This document shows positions 44,424 through 56,334 of a DNA stretch of 64,000 bases, in pieces. Numbering within the stretch: the first letter of the stretch is position 1; every line of letters begins with the position of its first letter. The translations under genes were made by a program, and so were the position numbers. The stretch lies in NCBI GenBank assembly GCA_949126835.1, contig OX421498.1:37501118-37565117 (forward strand), written 5' to 3'. Source of the stretch: Anisus vortex (taxonomy: Eukaryota > Mollusca > Gastropoda > Planorbidae). The notes below the pieces were generated by a model. That model worked only from the letters and a program-made list of their open reading frames with translations, was not told the DNA's origin and made no database searches.

Positions 44424-47400
44424 CTAAACTTTCGACTTTGATCTTTGTTTAAGTTCTGAGGATAAAAGCTCTTCTTGTAGTAGCTGCAGGGTCTGGAGGA
44501 GAGATTCTTTCTCTTTGGAGGCCGTCAATAGGTCGTCTTCCAGCCTGGCCACCTGCTGAGCCAGAAGGAGGTTTTCACGCTCCAGTTCATCTCTCATAGG
44601 GTCTACATCGTCCCTTGAAAGTCTCGACTGCTCCATCATACGATCCGACTGACCCAGAGAGGACGGGCTGCTGGACAGTGAGTCCGCCGTAAAGCTCGGG
44701 CGCTTTCGGCAGGCGCTGATCGGGACTCCACCTCGGCCTTGAAGAGGCCCGGCGCCGGGCCTCGCTGCCACCCCTGCAATCTTGTCCTGCATGTCCCGCC
44801 ACTGTAAAATTTGGTGCTCGTACAAGCGGTTAGCCCTCCGAACCTCCTCAAGCTGGCGCCTCAGCAGGACGGTTTCATTCTGACTGGCCATCAACAGAGC
44901 CATGGTGCCATCAGGGCTCATGATAGGGGAGGTAACAGCGTTGGCCAACACAGGCTTGGGCACTGCAGGAGGAGGAGGAGGTGGTGGTGGGTGTTGAGCA
45001 GAAGAAGTAGAAGGATTGTATACATAGGAAGTGCTATTTGGTAGACCTGGAAATAGAAAAAAATACATTTAGACTAAGCCATTTCAATTCTTTTTAGTTA
45101 TTTGCAGGAATGTGTTTAATCATAATAAGACCAAAACAATAGAAAACAACATGAACACATGGATAACCTTTAACAGTCTAAGGGAAAAACATTAAATAAA
45201 AATATAAGTGGACAAAAAAAGTAGAGTTCATTATCATTTGGTCAAATGTTACAAAAACACAAAAATCAACAACACATACAACAAACTTACCTGCTATATA
45301 AAAACACAAAAATCAACAACACATACAACAAACTTACCTGCTATATAAAAACACAAAAATCAACAACACATACAACAAACTTACCTGCTATATAAAAACA
45401 CAAAAATCAACAACACATACAACTTACCTGCTATATAAAAACACAAAAATCAACAACACATACAACAAACTTACCTGCTATATAAAAACACAAAAATCAA
45501 CAACACATACAACAAACTTACCTGCTATATAAAAACACAAAAAAAAAATCAACAACAGATACAACAAACTTACCTGCTATATAAAAACACAAAAATCAAC
45601 AACATATACAACAAACTTTCCTGCTATATAAAAACACAAAAATCAACAACACATACAACAAACTTACCTGCTATATAAAAAATGCCATCCTTTTCTCTCT
45701 CTATTGATAGTTGTCGTATATGTAAATTAACAGGAAGAGACCCTGGGGATGTTACATTGACTGGTGGTCTGTCCTCCTGGTGAAACATACAGGATGTCAG
45801 TTTAGCAAAGGCAGGGAAACACTCTCAGGGATCAATAGGTAAGCAAGTAGTAGTAGTCAATACTGGTACAGTCTTAATGACAATTTTAATCAATACTGGT
45901 ACAGTCTTTAAAAAATGTAGTCAATACTGGTACAAATATAGTACAGTTGAAGAGAACCAGTGTTAAATGCCAGACAAGGGCAGTAAGCATGCCTTACCTC
46001 CAGTACAAGAAGCAGATCTCTGACTTCCACTGATATGGGCAGTGCCTCGGGCAGCTTTTCATCCTCTGAGAAATCAGACAGGCAGATCAGCCCAGACATC
46101 TTAAACTGCAGGCTCAGGTCATGGGCCTGGACATGCAGGCGGCCCGGGTCGCCCGCGCCTGGAGAGTTGGGGTCAGGTGTTGGCTTGCAGGCTTTCACTT
46201 TAATGGGGTAGCGGAGGGGAGGGGCGTCAGAAATATCCTCTTGAATGTAGCCTGAAATACAGAACATTTTAGAAAACTCTCCTGAGAAAAAGTTTTAAGA
46301 GATACTATTTAAGAATTTATACTTTTGGCACTTGTATAAAATTGTATAGAATATACATCCTATGACATGATTCAATATTCATCATAAATGTATCATAAAT
46401 TTGTTTTCAAAGAGAGGTTTTAATTGACAAAAATCTAATATATCAAATATATTTTCCCATTAAAATTAACAAAGAATGGTTTAAGTCGTTCTAGTCCTGA
46501 GTTTCACCTTTACCAAAAGAGTATAGCTAAAAAAAAAAAATCTGGAAAAATCATTGCCAATACATTATAATTACTTATTAGCCACTAATTATTAATGCTG
46601 TATTGTTAGGATAGTGATTAATTACTGAAGTACACTGCAAGGCAGACATAAATATGTACATACAATTTGAATCAAAAATGTAACTTTGGTTGAAATATTT
46701 TTGTCTGTTGCGTTTCTAATAACAGACAAGAAAATCTATAGGAATTTCAAATTGCTTTTTAATTTCACATTGCTTTTTATATGTAGCCGACTTAAAGGAA
46801 ATAGTTGACTTAAAGTTAACAGACGTTACTTCTAGATAGAAGATTATTACGGCCTAGGACCAAAACTACAGCTAGGTGGCAGGCATTGGTCGGCTGTAGG
46901 GATTGGTCAGCCGTAGGGATTGGTCAGTGGTAGGGATTGGTCAGTGGTAGGATTGGTCAGCGGTAGGGATTGGTCAGTGGTAGGATTGGTCAGCGGTAGG
47001 ATTGGTCAGTGGTAGGATTGGTCAGTGGTAGGATTGGTCAGTGGTAGGGATTGGTCAGTGGTAGGATTGGTCAGTGGTAGGGATTGGTCAGTGGTAGGAT
47101 TGGTCAGCGGTAGGGATTGGTCAGTGGTAGGGATTGGTCAGTGGTAGGATTGGTCAGTGGTAGGGATTGGTCAGTGGTAGGGATTGGTCAGCTGTAAGGA
47201 TTGCACAGCGGTAGGGATCGGTCAGTGGCAGGGATTGGTCAGTGGTAGGATTGGTCAGCGGTAGGGATTGGTCAGCAGTAGGAATTGGTCAGCGGTAGGA
47301 TTGGTCAGCAGTAGGGATTGGTCAGCGGTAGGATTGGTCAGCGGTAGGATTGGTCAGCGGTAGGGATTGGTTGGCGGCAGGGCTAAAACCCGGGCCGTTT

Positions 47401-50400
47401 TGTTGACAGTCCAGTGTACTAACCACATGACCAGCCGACAATCACTATTGAGCTTCAATAGTTAAACTTTGAGTCAAGCAGTGAATAAATGGAGGCGTCA
47501 AAATTCTTTGTGTTACCTTTCACCGTAGAGAACCTGGCCTGGAAATCGTCATAGGAAATGTTGCCCAGCTGCAAGGAGCCTAGCTTAGCCACCTGGGCTT
47601 TGCTCAAGCTTTGGTTGCTCCTGTTCTCTATGATGGCCTCAGTGTGGTCAAGTTTAAACAGCACCACATACACCTGGGATATAAATGTAAGAGGAGATAA
47701 TGCAGGTGCAGACAGACAATCTATCAAACCAGTTTAACAAAGCAGAAACATTGCACATGGAAAAAAGTGTTTGATTTCAATAGGTTTTCATAATTAAACT
47801 TGTAATATTACTTCGACTAGAATTAGTAGATAATATTAATTAGCAAATACCTACTGAATACATGGAGACTAAAACATAATCAGTGAATATGTAGATCTAA
47901 CCAGTATTATAGCTAGTTAAATATTGGGTTATATTTGGTGTTACTTCGCATATATGATAAACAGGATTAAGTTTACAACTGACCATTTCTTTGCCTTTAG
48001 TGGTTGAACTTTCTGCGTACATGCTGACTGAATCCCCAAGGTCTCCGATATCGCTGTAGTTGTCTCCGCCCACCGGTGTCAACTCTGGCGGGGGGGGATC
48101 GTGGTAGAACGCTGGCACCTCTTCGACGTCATCCAGGGACATGTGCTCAAAGTCGTCGTCCGACGTGTCGGTGCGTATAGATAGAGTGTCGGCGTCGTCC
48201 CCGACACTGTGGCTCTCATCCAGGCTCTCCTTCATGTGCTTCAGCCTGTCCGTCAGGCTGGAAAATGCAGAGGTGAACGTCTTCTTCATGTCCGATGCCC
48301 CGGCCTTGCCTCCATGGGTGGAGCTCCCAGCACTTCCTGCTTTAGAGTGTTGCTGTTTCTGGGGCTTTCTATCAATACCTGTAAGATTAAAGACTTTATT
48401 TAAACACCAGCAAACATGCAATGAGACTTTCACAAATATCTGTAACATTCTCAAAAAAGTAACTGAATGTAGAAAAAACAAACAACAGTACCTAAATGAA
48501 AATACAAAGATCAAATCCTTTTAAAGTTTTTCTGGCTTCTATTAGTTTGAAGGGTGTAGCAGCAGAGCTAAATTGAGCCATACATATTGCAATATATCAT
48601 TTAAAAAATGAAACAAACGTCCTTGTATATGAAAACAAATGCCTGATTATGAATGTGTTCATTGTGAATTATTAAGTCTTTCTCCTGTAAGCACAATGTT
48701 TTTAAAACAATCTTTACTTTATTCCCTACTTACACAATAACATGTTAGAAATGCATAAATAAATATACACCAGTATTTCTAGCTTGTGACAGACACTATC
48801 TTGTATATAAAAACCATTTCAAAATGAGCTTTTACTCTAAAATGGCTCAGGTAACAAACTACTGTATCTCGCAACATAGATATGTCAACATTTAATATTC
48901 CCATCCAATGTAAACTCCTGCAAGCAGTAAAAAAACATATGCTTGACTGTATCTTCCCTGCAGTTTACACACCGTGAATCAAGGTGGGGCATAAGCCTAC
49001 TAAAATTTCTTTTATTGGCCCGAGCCCAGTACAGATTCAGGCAATTGTTGTTTGTGTAATTCAACATCTCAATGAGGTCCATAAGATTGGAATATAGTAC
49101 AAAAAAATTAAATATATAATGGTCTTAAATAAATCACTGAAAATTTGATCTTTTTTTGGATTCATTCTATAGGTTAAGACTTTGGGACAGAATGGAGAGA
49201 TCACTATATTGGACATAAAATATGACATTTAACTCTAAGCTTGAAACATATGTAGAGTCACACTTTTGTAGTTTAAGAGTTAATCAAATGTTAACAAAGG
49301 ACTATACTTCATTTTTCCATTGTACAGGTTTTTTTCTTTTATAATTTTCTTATTGTTATTGCTGTTTTTTAAATTGAAAAGTAGTTTAGTACAAACGATG
49401 TATGACTATATAAAGTAATCGGGCCATAACTTAAAAAATTACAAAATGTGACTCATCATATATGTGCACTTACCTATCCCAGAATCCTTGCCAATTGAGT
49501 TGAGAGACTGGGACATTATGTCTGTGGAATTGAAGGAGGGTGCCACCACCGGGACAGTGACGTTGCCAGGAGGAATTAGAGCTGTGCTGCCGGAGGTGAA
49601 GGCTCGATTGCGTTGGCTGAAGTCAGAAGGGGGGCCCAGGTGGGTGACAGTCTCCAACTGGCTGCTGGAGCTGGACTTGAAGCTAATGGAGGAATGGAAA
49701 GGCTTGAGGGCTGAGTCATCCTTGCTTCTCTGGCCTGAGGAATCATATAATCACACAGGCTTTTTTTTAAAAAAGGTTAGGTAAGTAGCAATTATTTTGA
49801 CAATTTTTATCTTACTAGTGGTTATGCCCGTCAAAATGATGGAGGAACAAATGATTACAATGTGTTTTGTTAGAGAAAGAAAAAAATAACTAACACTATT
49901 ACAATAAAAACTGTAGTGAGAACGTATCTTTCGGTATTTAGCTTTTGTTTATTTTTTTATTGAAAGCATTTCAAAGGGGGATCATTCTGAAATGGTATTC
50001 AGTTGAAAAATTTAACATATGGTGATTATCAATAGGTCTAAGTTTATAAAAACAAAACAATTAAAGAATTATACAATATTGTTTACATAATAAAAATTTC
50101 TTTTGGAGGACGTTTCCAATTTATACATTTAACATTTGGCCCGATTAGTCAAACAGCTTAGGAGCCTAGGGAGGACAAACATATATACATATATAAACAA
50201 ACATATAAACAAACTCACTGTAATTATATATATTGATAGAGACTTGTAGCTGAATGTTGGAAATCTGAGTTAAACCACACACACTGTACCTTTCATGCTA
50301 TCCACTAGTTGAGGGAAGCAAGTGCCATCACCGTCATCTCCAAACACAGCGTCCTGCCCACCGGTCATCCCTATCAGGAAAGGGGAGACAAGACTGAAGT

Positions 50401-53400
50401 CGTCAGAGAAAGTCCTTTGGTGCATCTGGTAGGGGCAGACAACTGCAAACTCCAGCTCCCTGAGCATGATTGGAATGACAGTTATTGGCGGCAGCTGGGG
50501 TGGCTGAGGTGAGCCTTTCCGGCGTGATTTCCTTTTCGCCGAAGCCTTGGCATCCAAAGATGCCAGATCAGCCGAGAGATCATTCTGGAATGCGCTAAAG
50601 GACTCGGAGAGTCTGAGCAGGAAGAGATACTGGAAGTGATTTAGCTGGGCTCGTACCTTGCCCTGCACCTTGGCCAAGATGCAAGTTTTTCTGTCAGCTT
50701 CAAGCTGGCAACTGCCTGACTTTTCATAAACATCATCTTGGGACTTGCAGCCGTCTGGCGGCGACCTCTGGTTGACCCTGGCCCAAGACTTATCCCCTGG
50801 TGACTCCCCCTTGCTAGTTACTTGAGACTCTGTGACCTTCTCTTTACATTCATTCACAACAGTGCTCTGGCCGTTCTCCTTGCAGATGGTGTCCAGAGAA
50901 CTGTGGGATGTCTGACTGAAGCGGTCGTTGTCGCAGTCTGCATCCAAATGCTTAGACCGTAGGTGCTCGCTTAGCCTTGACCTACAATCTGGGTCATCCT
51001 GAGCGTACTTTGCCCGATAACTATCCCCATCTTCATTTCTATCTAGCTTCGGCGCCATGCCCTCAGACTCACCACCTCTGCTGTGTGACCGCTGCCTTCG
51101 TTTACGCGAGTCCATTGCATCATCACTCATGCCCCCATCACGATCTCTGGAGAATCCTTTCCTGCTCAAAGGCATTCCGTCCATCTCTCGTTTATTAGGC
51201 CACACTGGCGAGCGTTCATAAACATCCATTGTACTGTACTTCTTTTCCGAGTGTCTGCTCCCATCCCTTGTGGACTTTCGGACAAACATCTCTCTAGAGG
51301 ATCTTTGGTGGAACTCATCCCTTGGGGAGGCCCTGTCCTCTTTCTGATGATCTTCGGCTAACTTCCTGTCAGCGTCCTCGACATGCGCCTCATAGATGTT
51401 TCTCCTCTCCCGTGATCTACTTGAGCCTGTTCTATCTGTGCTACTATTGCTGCCGTGCCGAGCCCTCTGATGAGAATGGGGGCTCTCTCTGGATTTATCC
51501 TTGTTTGCAAGATAGTCGTCACCTCTCATCACATCCCTGCCATTAACCCTATAAGATTCTGAACTCATCTGTCCCTCAGCATTGGACCGCCCTTCCATAT
51601 CATGACCCCTGTGACCTCGTTCGATGCTTGAGCTACTGCTGTGCCTCATGCGCCTTTCTGCGGACCTCCGCTCTTTTGACTCCGGCCTTCTCTTGTTGCT
51701 TTTTTCAGACTGGTCCAACGGGGGACTGGAACTGGAACGGGAGTCTTCTCTATGGTACTGCTTGTCTTTCCTCTGCCGAGACTGACTGTAGTTATCACTG
51801 TACTGTTCAGAACTCTGCTGTTGACAAGAGCTGCGCTCTCGGCTGTCATATGTGTGTTCATCCATTGCAGATCTTGGCAACGGATCAGCAGAGTTGCTTT
51901 CATGCAGGGAGTCTGTCCGGGATAGCTGTCTATTCAGGCGGGGGCTGTTAGGAGCGCCAGACAGGGGCAGGCGCATTGGTCTCCTGTCATCATCTCTGCC
52001 TGTCTGAGGCAAACTGTTGCCGTCCAGATCTTGATACTTATTGTTGCGGATATCGTGGCGAGGGTCTGTGCTGTTGTCAAGCCTCTGATGGCCAGAATGT
52101 CTGACAGCGTTGGGCTCAATTTCTCTAGTGCCTCTGTGATTACATATATCTCTATTAGCACTAAAGGAAGGAGTAGGCCCACTTCCCCCACTGTCTTGAT
52201 TAGAAGAGTTCATATCTACATTTCGCTTTGCTATGGACTTTGTGGACTGTCCGTTCTCTATAACTGGCCTGGATTTCAAAGATTTTCTAAACTGGCTGGC
52301 ACAGGGAGAGGAGCATAGCCAGACAGTTACAGGGATGGCCTCCACGAATGGGGCCGGCCTGTTCTTGCAGTTCTGGATGCCCAGGAACTCCAGCCACACT
52401 TGCTCTGCCGAGGCTGACCAGATGTCGGAGGAGGCCGCTCGCTTCAGGCTGTTGCAGTTGAGGCGATGAGGAGGGAGGTGGAGAGGCAGATGGAGGCTGC
52501 TGTCAGTGGGAGTTCGTTTTGATGGCTCTGTACTCTGGCTTAGCAAAAGGTGCACAGCTGAAAAGAAACATATTACAATTATTGTAATTAAAGGTGACGA
52601 CATTGCTAAAACACTACAGCAGACGTCACAATAGAATAATGATCTGCACAATAATATGATAAGTTTTGTTTCAATGAGGGTAATGAGGGCTTAATACAAG
52701 AAATTCACTAGTTATAGATGTACGGCCACAAAGATGGTGTGAATCTATATGTTTAAATCAGTAAGAATAATAAAATTGTAATGTTACTCAGCATTAATGG
52801 TGTCTTAAACTGCATGTATATTTTTTTCCCATTTACAAAACAAATTATATAATCAGTCTCTATTTATGATGTTAATGATGTTTAAAAAATATACTTGTTC
52901 GTATTAATCAATAGACAAAAACCTAACCCAATTAAGGGTGCTAACTTTGGACATGTGTCAGGGCTAGGAGATGGTGTCAGGGGATTAGTGAAGGCGTTGG
53001 GGATTGGGAAAGGTGTTTGGAGATTGGGAAATGTGTCGAGGATTGTAAAAGGTGTCAGGGATTGGGAAAGGTGTCTGGGATTGGTAAAGGTGTTGGGGAT
53101 TGGGAAAGGTGTTGGGGATTGGGAAAGGTCTCGGGGACTGGAAAAGGTGTCAGGGATCAGGAAAGGTGTTTGGGGATTGGGAAAGGTGTCGGGGACTGGA
53201 AAAGGTGTCAGGGATTGGGAAAGGTGTTTGGGGATTGGGAAAGGTGTCGGGGATTGTAAAAGGTGTCAGGGATTGGGAAAGGTGTCAGACATTGGGAAAG
53301 GTGTTGGGGATTGGAAAAGGTGTCTGGGATTGGGAAAGGTGTCAGACATTGAGAAAGGTGTTGGGGATTGGGAAAGGTGTCTGAGATTGGGAAAGGTGTT

Positions 53401-55417
53401 GGGGATTGGGAAAGGTGTCTGGGATTGGGAAAGGTGTCAGACATTGAGAAAGGTGTTGGGGATTGGGAAAGGTAACTGACTTTGGGAAAGGTGTTGAGAT
53501 TGGGAAAGGTGTCTGGGATTGGGAAAGGTGTCAGACATTAGGAAAGGTGTTGGGGATTGGGAAAGGAGTCTGGGATTGGGAAAGGTGTCAGACATTGGGA
53601 AAGGTGTCTGGGATTGGGAAAGGTGGCTGACATTGGGAAAGGTGTTGGGGATTGGGAAAGGTGTCTGGGATTGGGAAAGGTGTCAGACATTGGGAAAGGT
53701 GTTGAGGATTGGGAAAGGTGTTGGGGATTGGGAAAGGTGTCTGGGATGGGGAAAGGTGTCATACATTGGGAAAGGTGTTGGGGATTGGGAAAGGTGTCAG
53801 GGATTGGGAAAGGTGTTGGGGATTGGGAAAGGGTTTTGCGACAGTGATATAGTCCTGGCAGTTTTTTTTTGTATCAGACCGCACGATAGCTGAATGCTTG
53901 TTTAATTTGTGAAATGTGAAGTCAATGCAAATAACAAAAATAAAACAACAACATTCCGGTCAAAAGATTACAAACTCTTGCCTTTATCAATGTAAGGATC
54001 ATCTAGTCCTAGAGCATGTTCTGTGAATATGGAGGGGATGAGTTGCTCGGAGCTGTTTGCGTCATCATTGGGGAAGTCTGTCTGGGAGAAAAGTCTGGCC
54101 AACTTGTACTCGTCCAAAAGTGTCTTCAGGTCATCCCTGGTCATCTTCTCTTCCATGCGGAGGTTACTGACCACCAACTTGGAAACCTGAATTTGGACCG
54201 CCTCAGGCCTGTCTGGTTGACCTTCAATCTTTTCCTCTGCAGGTACAACAATCTGCAAATACCATTAGTTCCACAGTATTATTTTTGTTTAAAAGCAACA
54301 AGAAAGCTAAAGAAAAAGAAATAACTTGTAAAAATAACATAAAACACCAGGGCAAAAGGAAAAGAGGCTGGCCAAGGAACACCTGGAGACGAGACATTGA
54401 AGCTTGCGCCCAAACAAATGGGTGTAGCTCAGCTGGGGTCAGTTAGAGAAACTGGTCCAGGATTGAAATACCTGGATACACTCTTCAGGTGAGATACCTG
54501 GATACACTCTTCCAGGTGAGATACCTGGATACACTCTTCCGGTGAGATACCTGGATACACTCTTCCAGGTGAGATACCTGGATACACTCTTCCAGGTGAG
54601 ATACCTGGATACACTCTTCCAGGTGAGATACCTGAATTTTATCCATTTTCACATTTGCTTAGGGTGAAAAGAATGTGTTTGGCATTCAAAATATCTAACA
54701 GATTTGATTCACTTGGCAATTTGGATGAAAATTTTGTGTCACTGTTCGACTTAAAAGTTAAAAGCAGCTTGACCTTTACAATAGGTTAAAAGAAATTTAT
54801 TATGGTTTTACAAAAGTAAGAATTTATAATAACAGGTCAGACAAAACTGCGGCTTAGAGAGACGCATGCGTCTTTTCGTTGAGTACAATGTGGCTCTTAT
54901 TTTGATTTTGTATGCCCACCTCTGGCTTATACAACATTGAACAAATACTATTGTATTGGAGTGTATGAGCAGTTGTGGTGGAGTGTGTAGAGGTGTGGCA
55001 CTTTATAGCAAAAATAAAAAAACAGAATGTGGCTTTCATTGACTTCATGCATGCCCCCCCCTCCCGCCATATACTAACCCTAGGCATCAGCATCTCCACT
55101 TTGATGTCGACATGTTCTTGTGGCTTTTGGTCATCAAAGTCCATATCCTGGTGGAGTAAAGGGAAGCAAGGCATCAAACAAACATCATGGTGGAGTAGAG
55201 AATGTAAGTGGAACAAAGGATGTAAGTGGTGCAAAGTAGATGTCAACAGAGAATTAAATACAAAATATAAAAAAAAAAACACACCAATAAACATATGATA
55301 AAATACCTACCAGTGAATTGGTCAGCGTTAGTAAGAAAACATTTGACCACAGCAGCGTGAGGAAGTCTAGAGTGATGCGGATGGGGTTGACAAGGGCGTA
55401 CATGTTGGCATGTGGCA
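44424..55417 (-). CDS. BLTP3: bridge-like lipid transfer protein 3 (UHRF1BP1/UHRF1BP1L family), last 10 exons, 5' part missing
   Basis: Member of the chorein/VPS13-related tube-shaped proteins that move bulk lipid at membrane contact sites; vertebrate relatives are UHRF1BP1 and UHRF1BP1L/SHIP164. Exons in transcript order: 55417-55311, 55147-55079, 54252-53982, 52557-50290, 49734-49474, 48378-47984, 47673-47517, 46251-45998, 45776-45668, 45046-44424; about 4.5 kb, 1,500 aa. The frame is kept at every junction. Family blocks: NPIRITLDFLTLLWSNVFLL, QEHVDIKVEMLMPR, IWSASAEQVWLEFLGIQNCK and FVEAIPVTVWL. The 2.27-kb exon holds a long disordered Ser/Arg/Asp-rich insert. The last exon has a proline run and a C-terminal coiled coil (LERENLLLAQQVARLEDDLL). 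All introns are GT-AG except that after 53982, which is GC-AG. About 250 N-terminal residues (chorein domain) should lie right of 55417 but were not found. Confidence 0.87.
45241..45682 (-). repeat. 47-bp minisatellite carrying repeated 5' splice sites
   Basis: Nine units, the last merging into the end of the exon at 45668-45776. On the transcribed strand each unit has TTTTTGTGTTTTTATATAG then CAG and GTAAGT. Seven intronic units exist besides the real donor with the GTAAGT intact, and one (near 45618) is broken to GGAAAGT. One unit is shortened and one carries extra As. The unit includes the last exon bases (ATATAGCAG), so it probably arose by duplicating the exon-intron border. Confidence 0.93.
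46810..47440 (-). repeat. SINE family A with internal minisatellite expansion
   Basis: The right end, in reverse, is GGCTGGTCATGTGGTTAGTA, CACTGGACTGTCAAC and CGGGTTTTAGCCCTGCC. The left end has TTCTAGATAGAAGATTATTA. Between them, 46887-47380 is about 30 copies of a 15-16 bp unit, GGATTGGTCAGTGGTA with variants, derived from the SINE's own ACCGACCGATCCCTG-like middle. BLTP3 intron. Confidence 0.88.
48885..49085 (-). repeat. possible LINE C-terminal fragment
   Basis: The minus strand reads NLYWARANKRNFSRLMPHLD, then SRCVNCREDTVKHMFFYC, similar in pattern to the HLxxxxxxCxxCxxxETxxHxxxxC block at the end of some LINE polyproteins. It lies in a BLTP3 intron. Weak evidence, since the stretch is short. 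Confidence 0.35.
49813..50242 (+). repeat. interspersed repeat family C copy
   Basis: ACTAGTGGTTATGCCCGTCA followed by AAATGATGGAGGAACAAATG starts it, and TAGGAGCCTAGGGAGGACAA with TAATTATATATATTGATAG ends it, as in the split copy at 35523-37970. BLTP3 intron. Confidence 0.65.
52980..53840. repeat. 19-20 bp G-rich minisatellite in a BLTP3 intron
   Basis: About 40 units of GGTGTTGGGGATTGGGAAA and variants (GTCTGGGATTGGG, GTCAGACATTGGG). It fills most of the GC-AG intron 52558-53981. The open frames through it on both strands are products of the repeat. Confidence 0.95.
54345..54440 (+). repeat. RTE LINE C-terminal fragment
   Basis: Reads HQGKRKRGWPRNTWRRDIEA, matching PQGKRKVGRPRQTWRRSVVG at the C-terminus of the element at 39273-42443. 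BLTP3 intron, opposite strand. Confidence 0.6.
54468..54640. repeat. 27-bp minisatellite, about 6 copies
   Basis: Units of GAGATACCTGGATACACTCT plus TCCAGGT. Each unit is itself an imperfect palindrome (ACCTGGA...TCCAGGT). It directly follows the LINE fragment. Confidence 0.9.
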
Positions 55418-56330
55418 CTGAAACAACAAGAATGAACATTTTACAATTTACTAATTTAAATCAGGACAAGAAAATTTGTCATGACAAATGTATACTTTAG
55501 TCATCCAATTAGGACAAGAAAAGTGGACTAATGTCTAATTTCAGGTAAACTTTCCTTTTCAAGTTAGCTTTAAAAAAAATGCTACAAGAGTTTTAAATAG
55601 AATAACTAAAGTCTCCCTTGATGATGACATACATTTTGGCCTTGAGATTTACATAATAAGATCATAATCTAAATTTAGATTCTCATTACACATTTTGTTT
55701 GAATTTCACAAATATTACAGACCATAGATAAAAAATAAATAAATACAAATGGCGATTACTATTGTTGTTTTTAGTCAAGTTGTAGTCTAAAATATAGGTA
55801 TATATCGCAAAGATATTTGCATCAATTTACTAAGAAGACTTGCTCTTACGTTAAATTTTCTCTTGTAAAAAAAACAACAAACAAACAACAAAATCTTGGA
55901 GCCAACAGAGTTGAGGAAACAATATTTCTCCGTGATAACCAAAAGTGGCTAATTAATCAAATCTAGTTCAACAAAGACTTAGATAAGGAAAGTCATAAAA
56001 ACAAGGCGGAGAGAGCTTGCAGTGGAAGGGGAGGGGTGGAGTTGGTGGGTGGAGTCCTGATTCGTCAACACTGAAACAATTACTCCATTGGGAACACAAT
56101 TGAGATAGTGAGCAACACAACTCAGATGGAGCTGACAGATGTTCTTAAGTGGCAGAGAACGTCAAAGCTGTCATTGTCTAGATCAGGGAGTCTCAATCCA
56201 TTTCGGCTGTTTTCAGTTCTTTATCAATGTCTCTTATCTTTCAACATTAGTAAGCCAAGCAGACACTAGTTCTGTAAAGATGAATATTGCATCTTATGCT
56301 TGTCTGTGGTTTGAGTCTAGTCTCGCATTT
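55418..56330. other. region expected to hold BLTP3 intron, no exon seen
   Basis: AT-rich with no convincing minus-strand exon for the chorein domain. A short GA-rich patch lies at 56008-56055. A first-pass reading cannot exclude a small exon here. Confidence 0.4.
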
Positions 56331-56334
56331 TGAT

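Noticed and set aside
44811..45044. + strand frame with an Arg run
   Set aside because: Antisense of the proline-rich start of the last BLTP3 exon.
45241..45680. CRISPR-like array
   Set aside because: Units are contiguous with no unique spacers, and the genome is eukaryotic; it is a minisatellite. The same applies to the other arrays here.
48141..48524. 127-codon + strand frame
   Set aside because: Antisense shadow of the BLTP3 exon 48378-47984.
52895..53893. Long + strand frames rich in Gly-Lys-Val and a Pro-rich minus frame
   Set aside because: Pure product of the 19-20 bp minisatellite in a BLTP3 intron.
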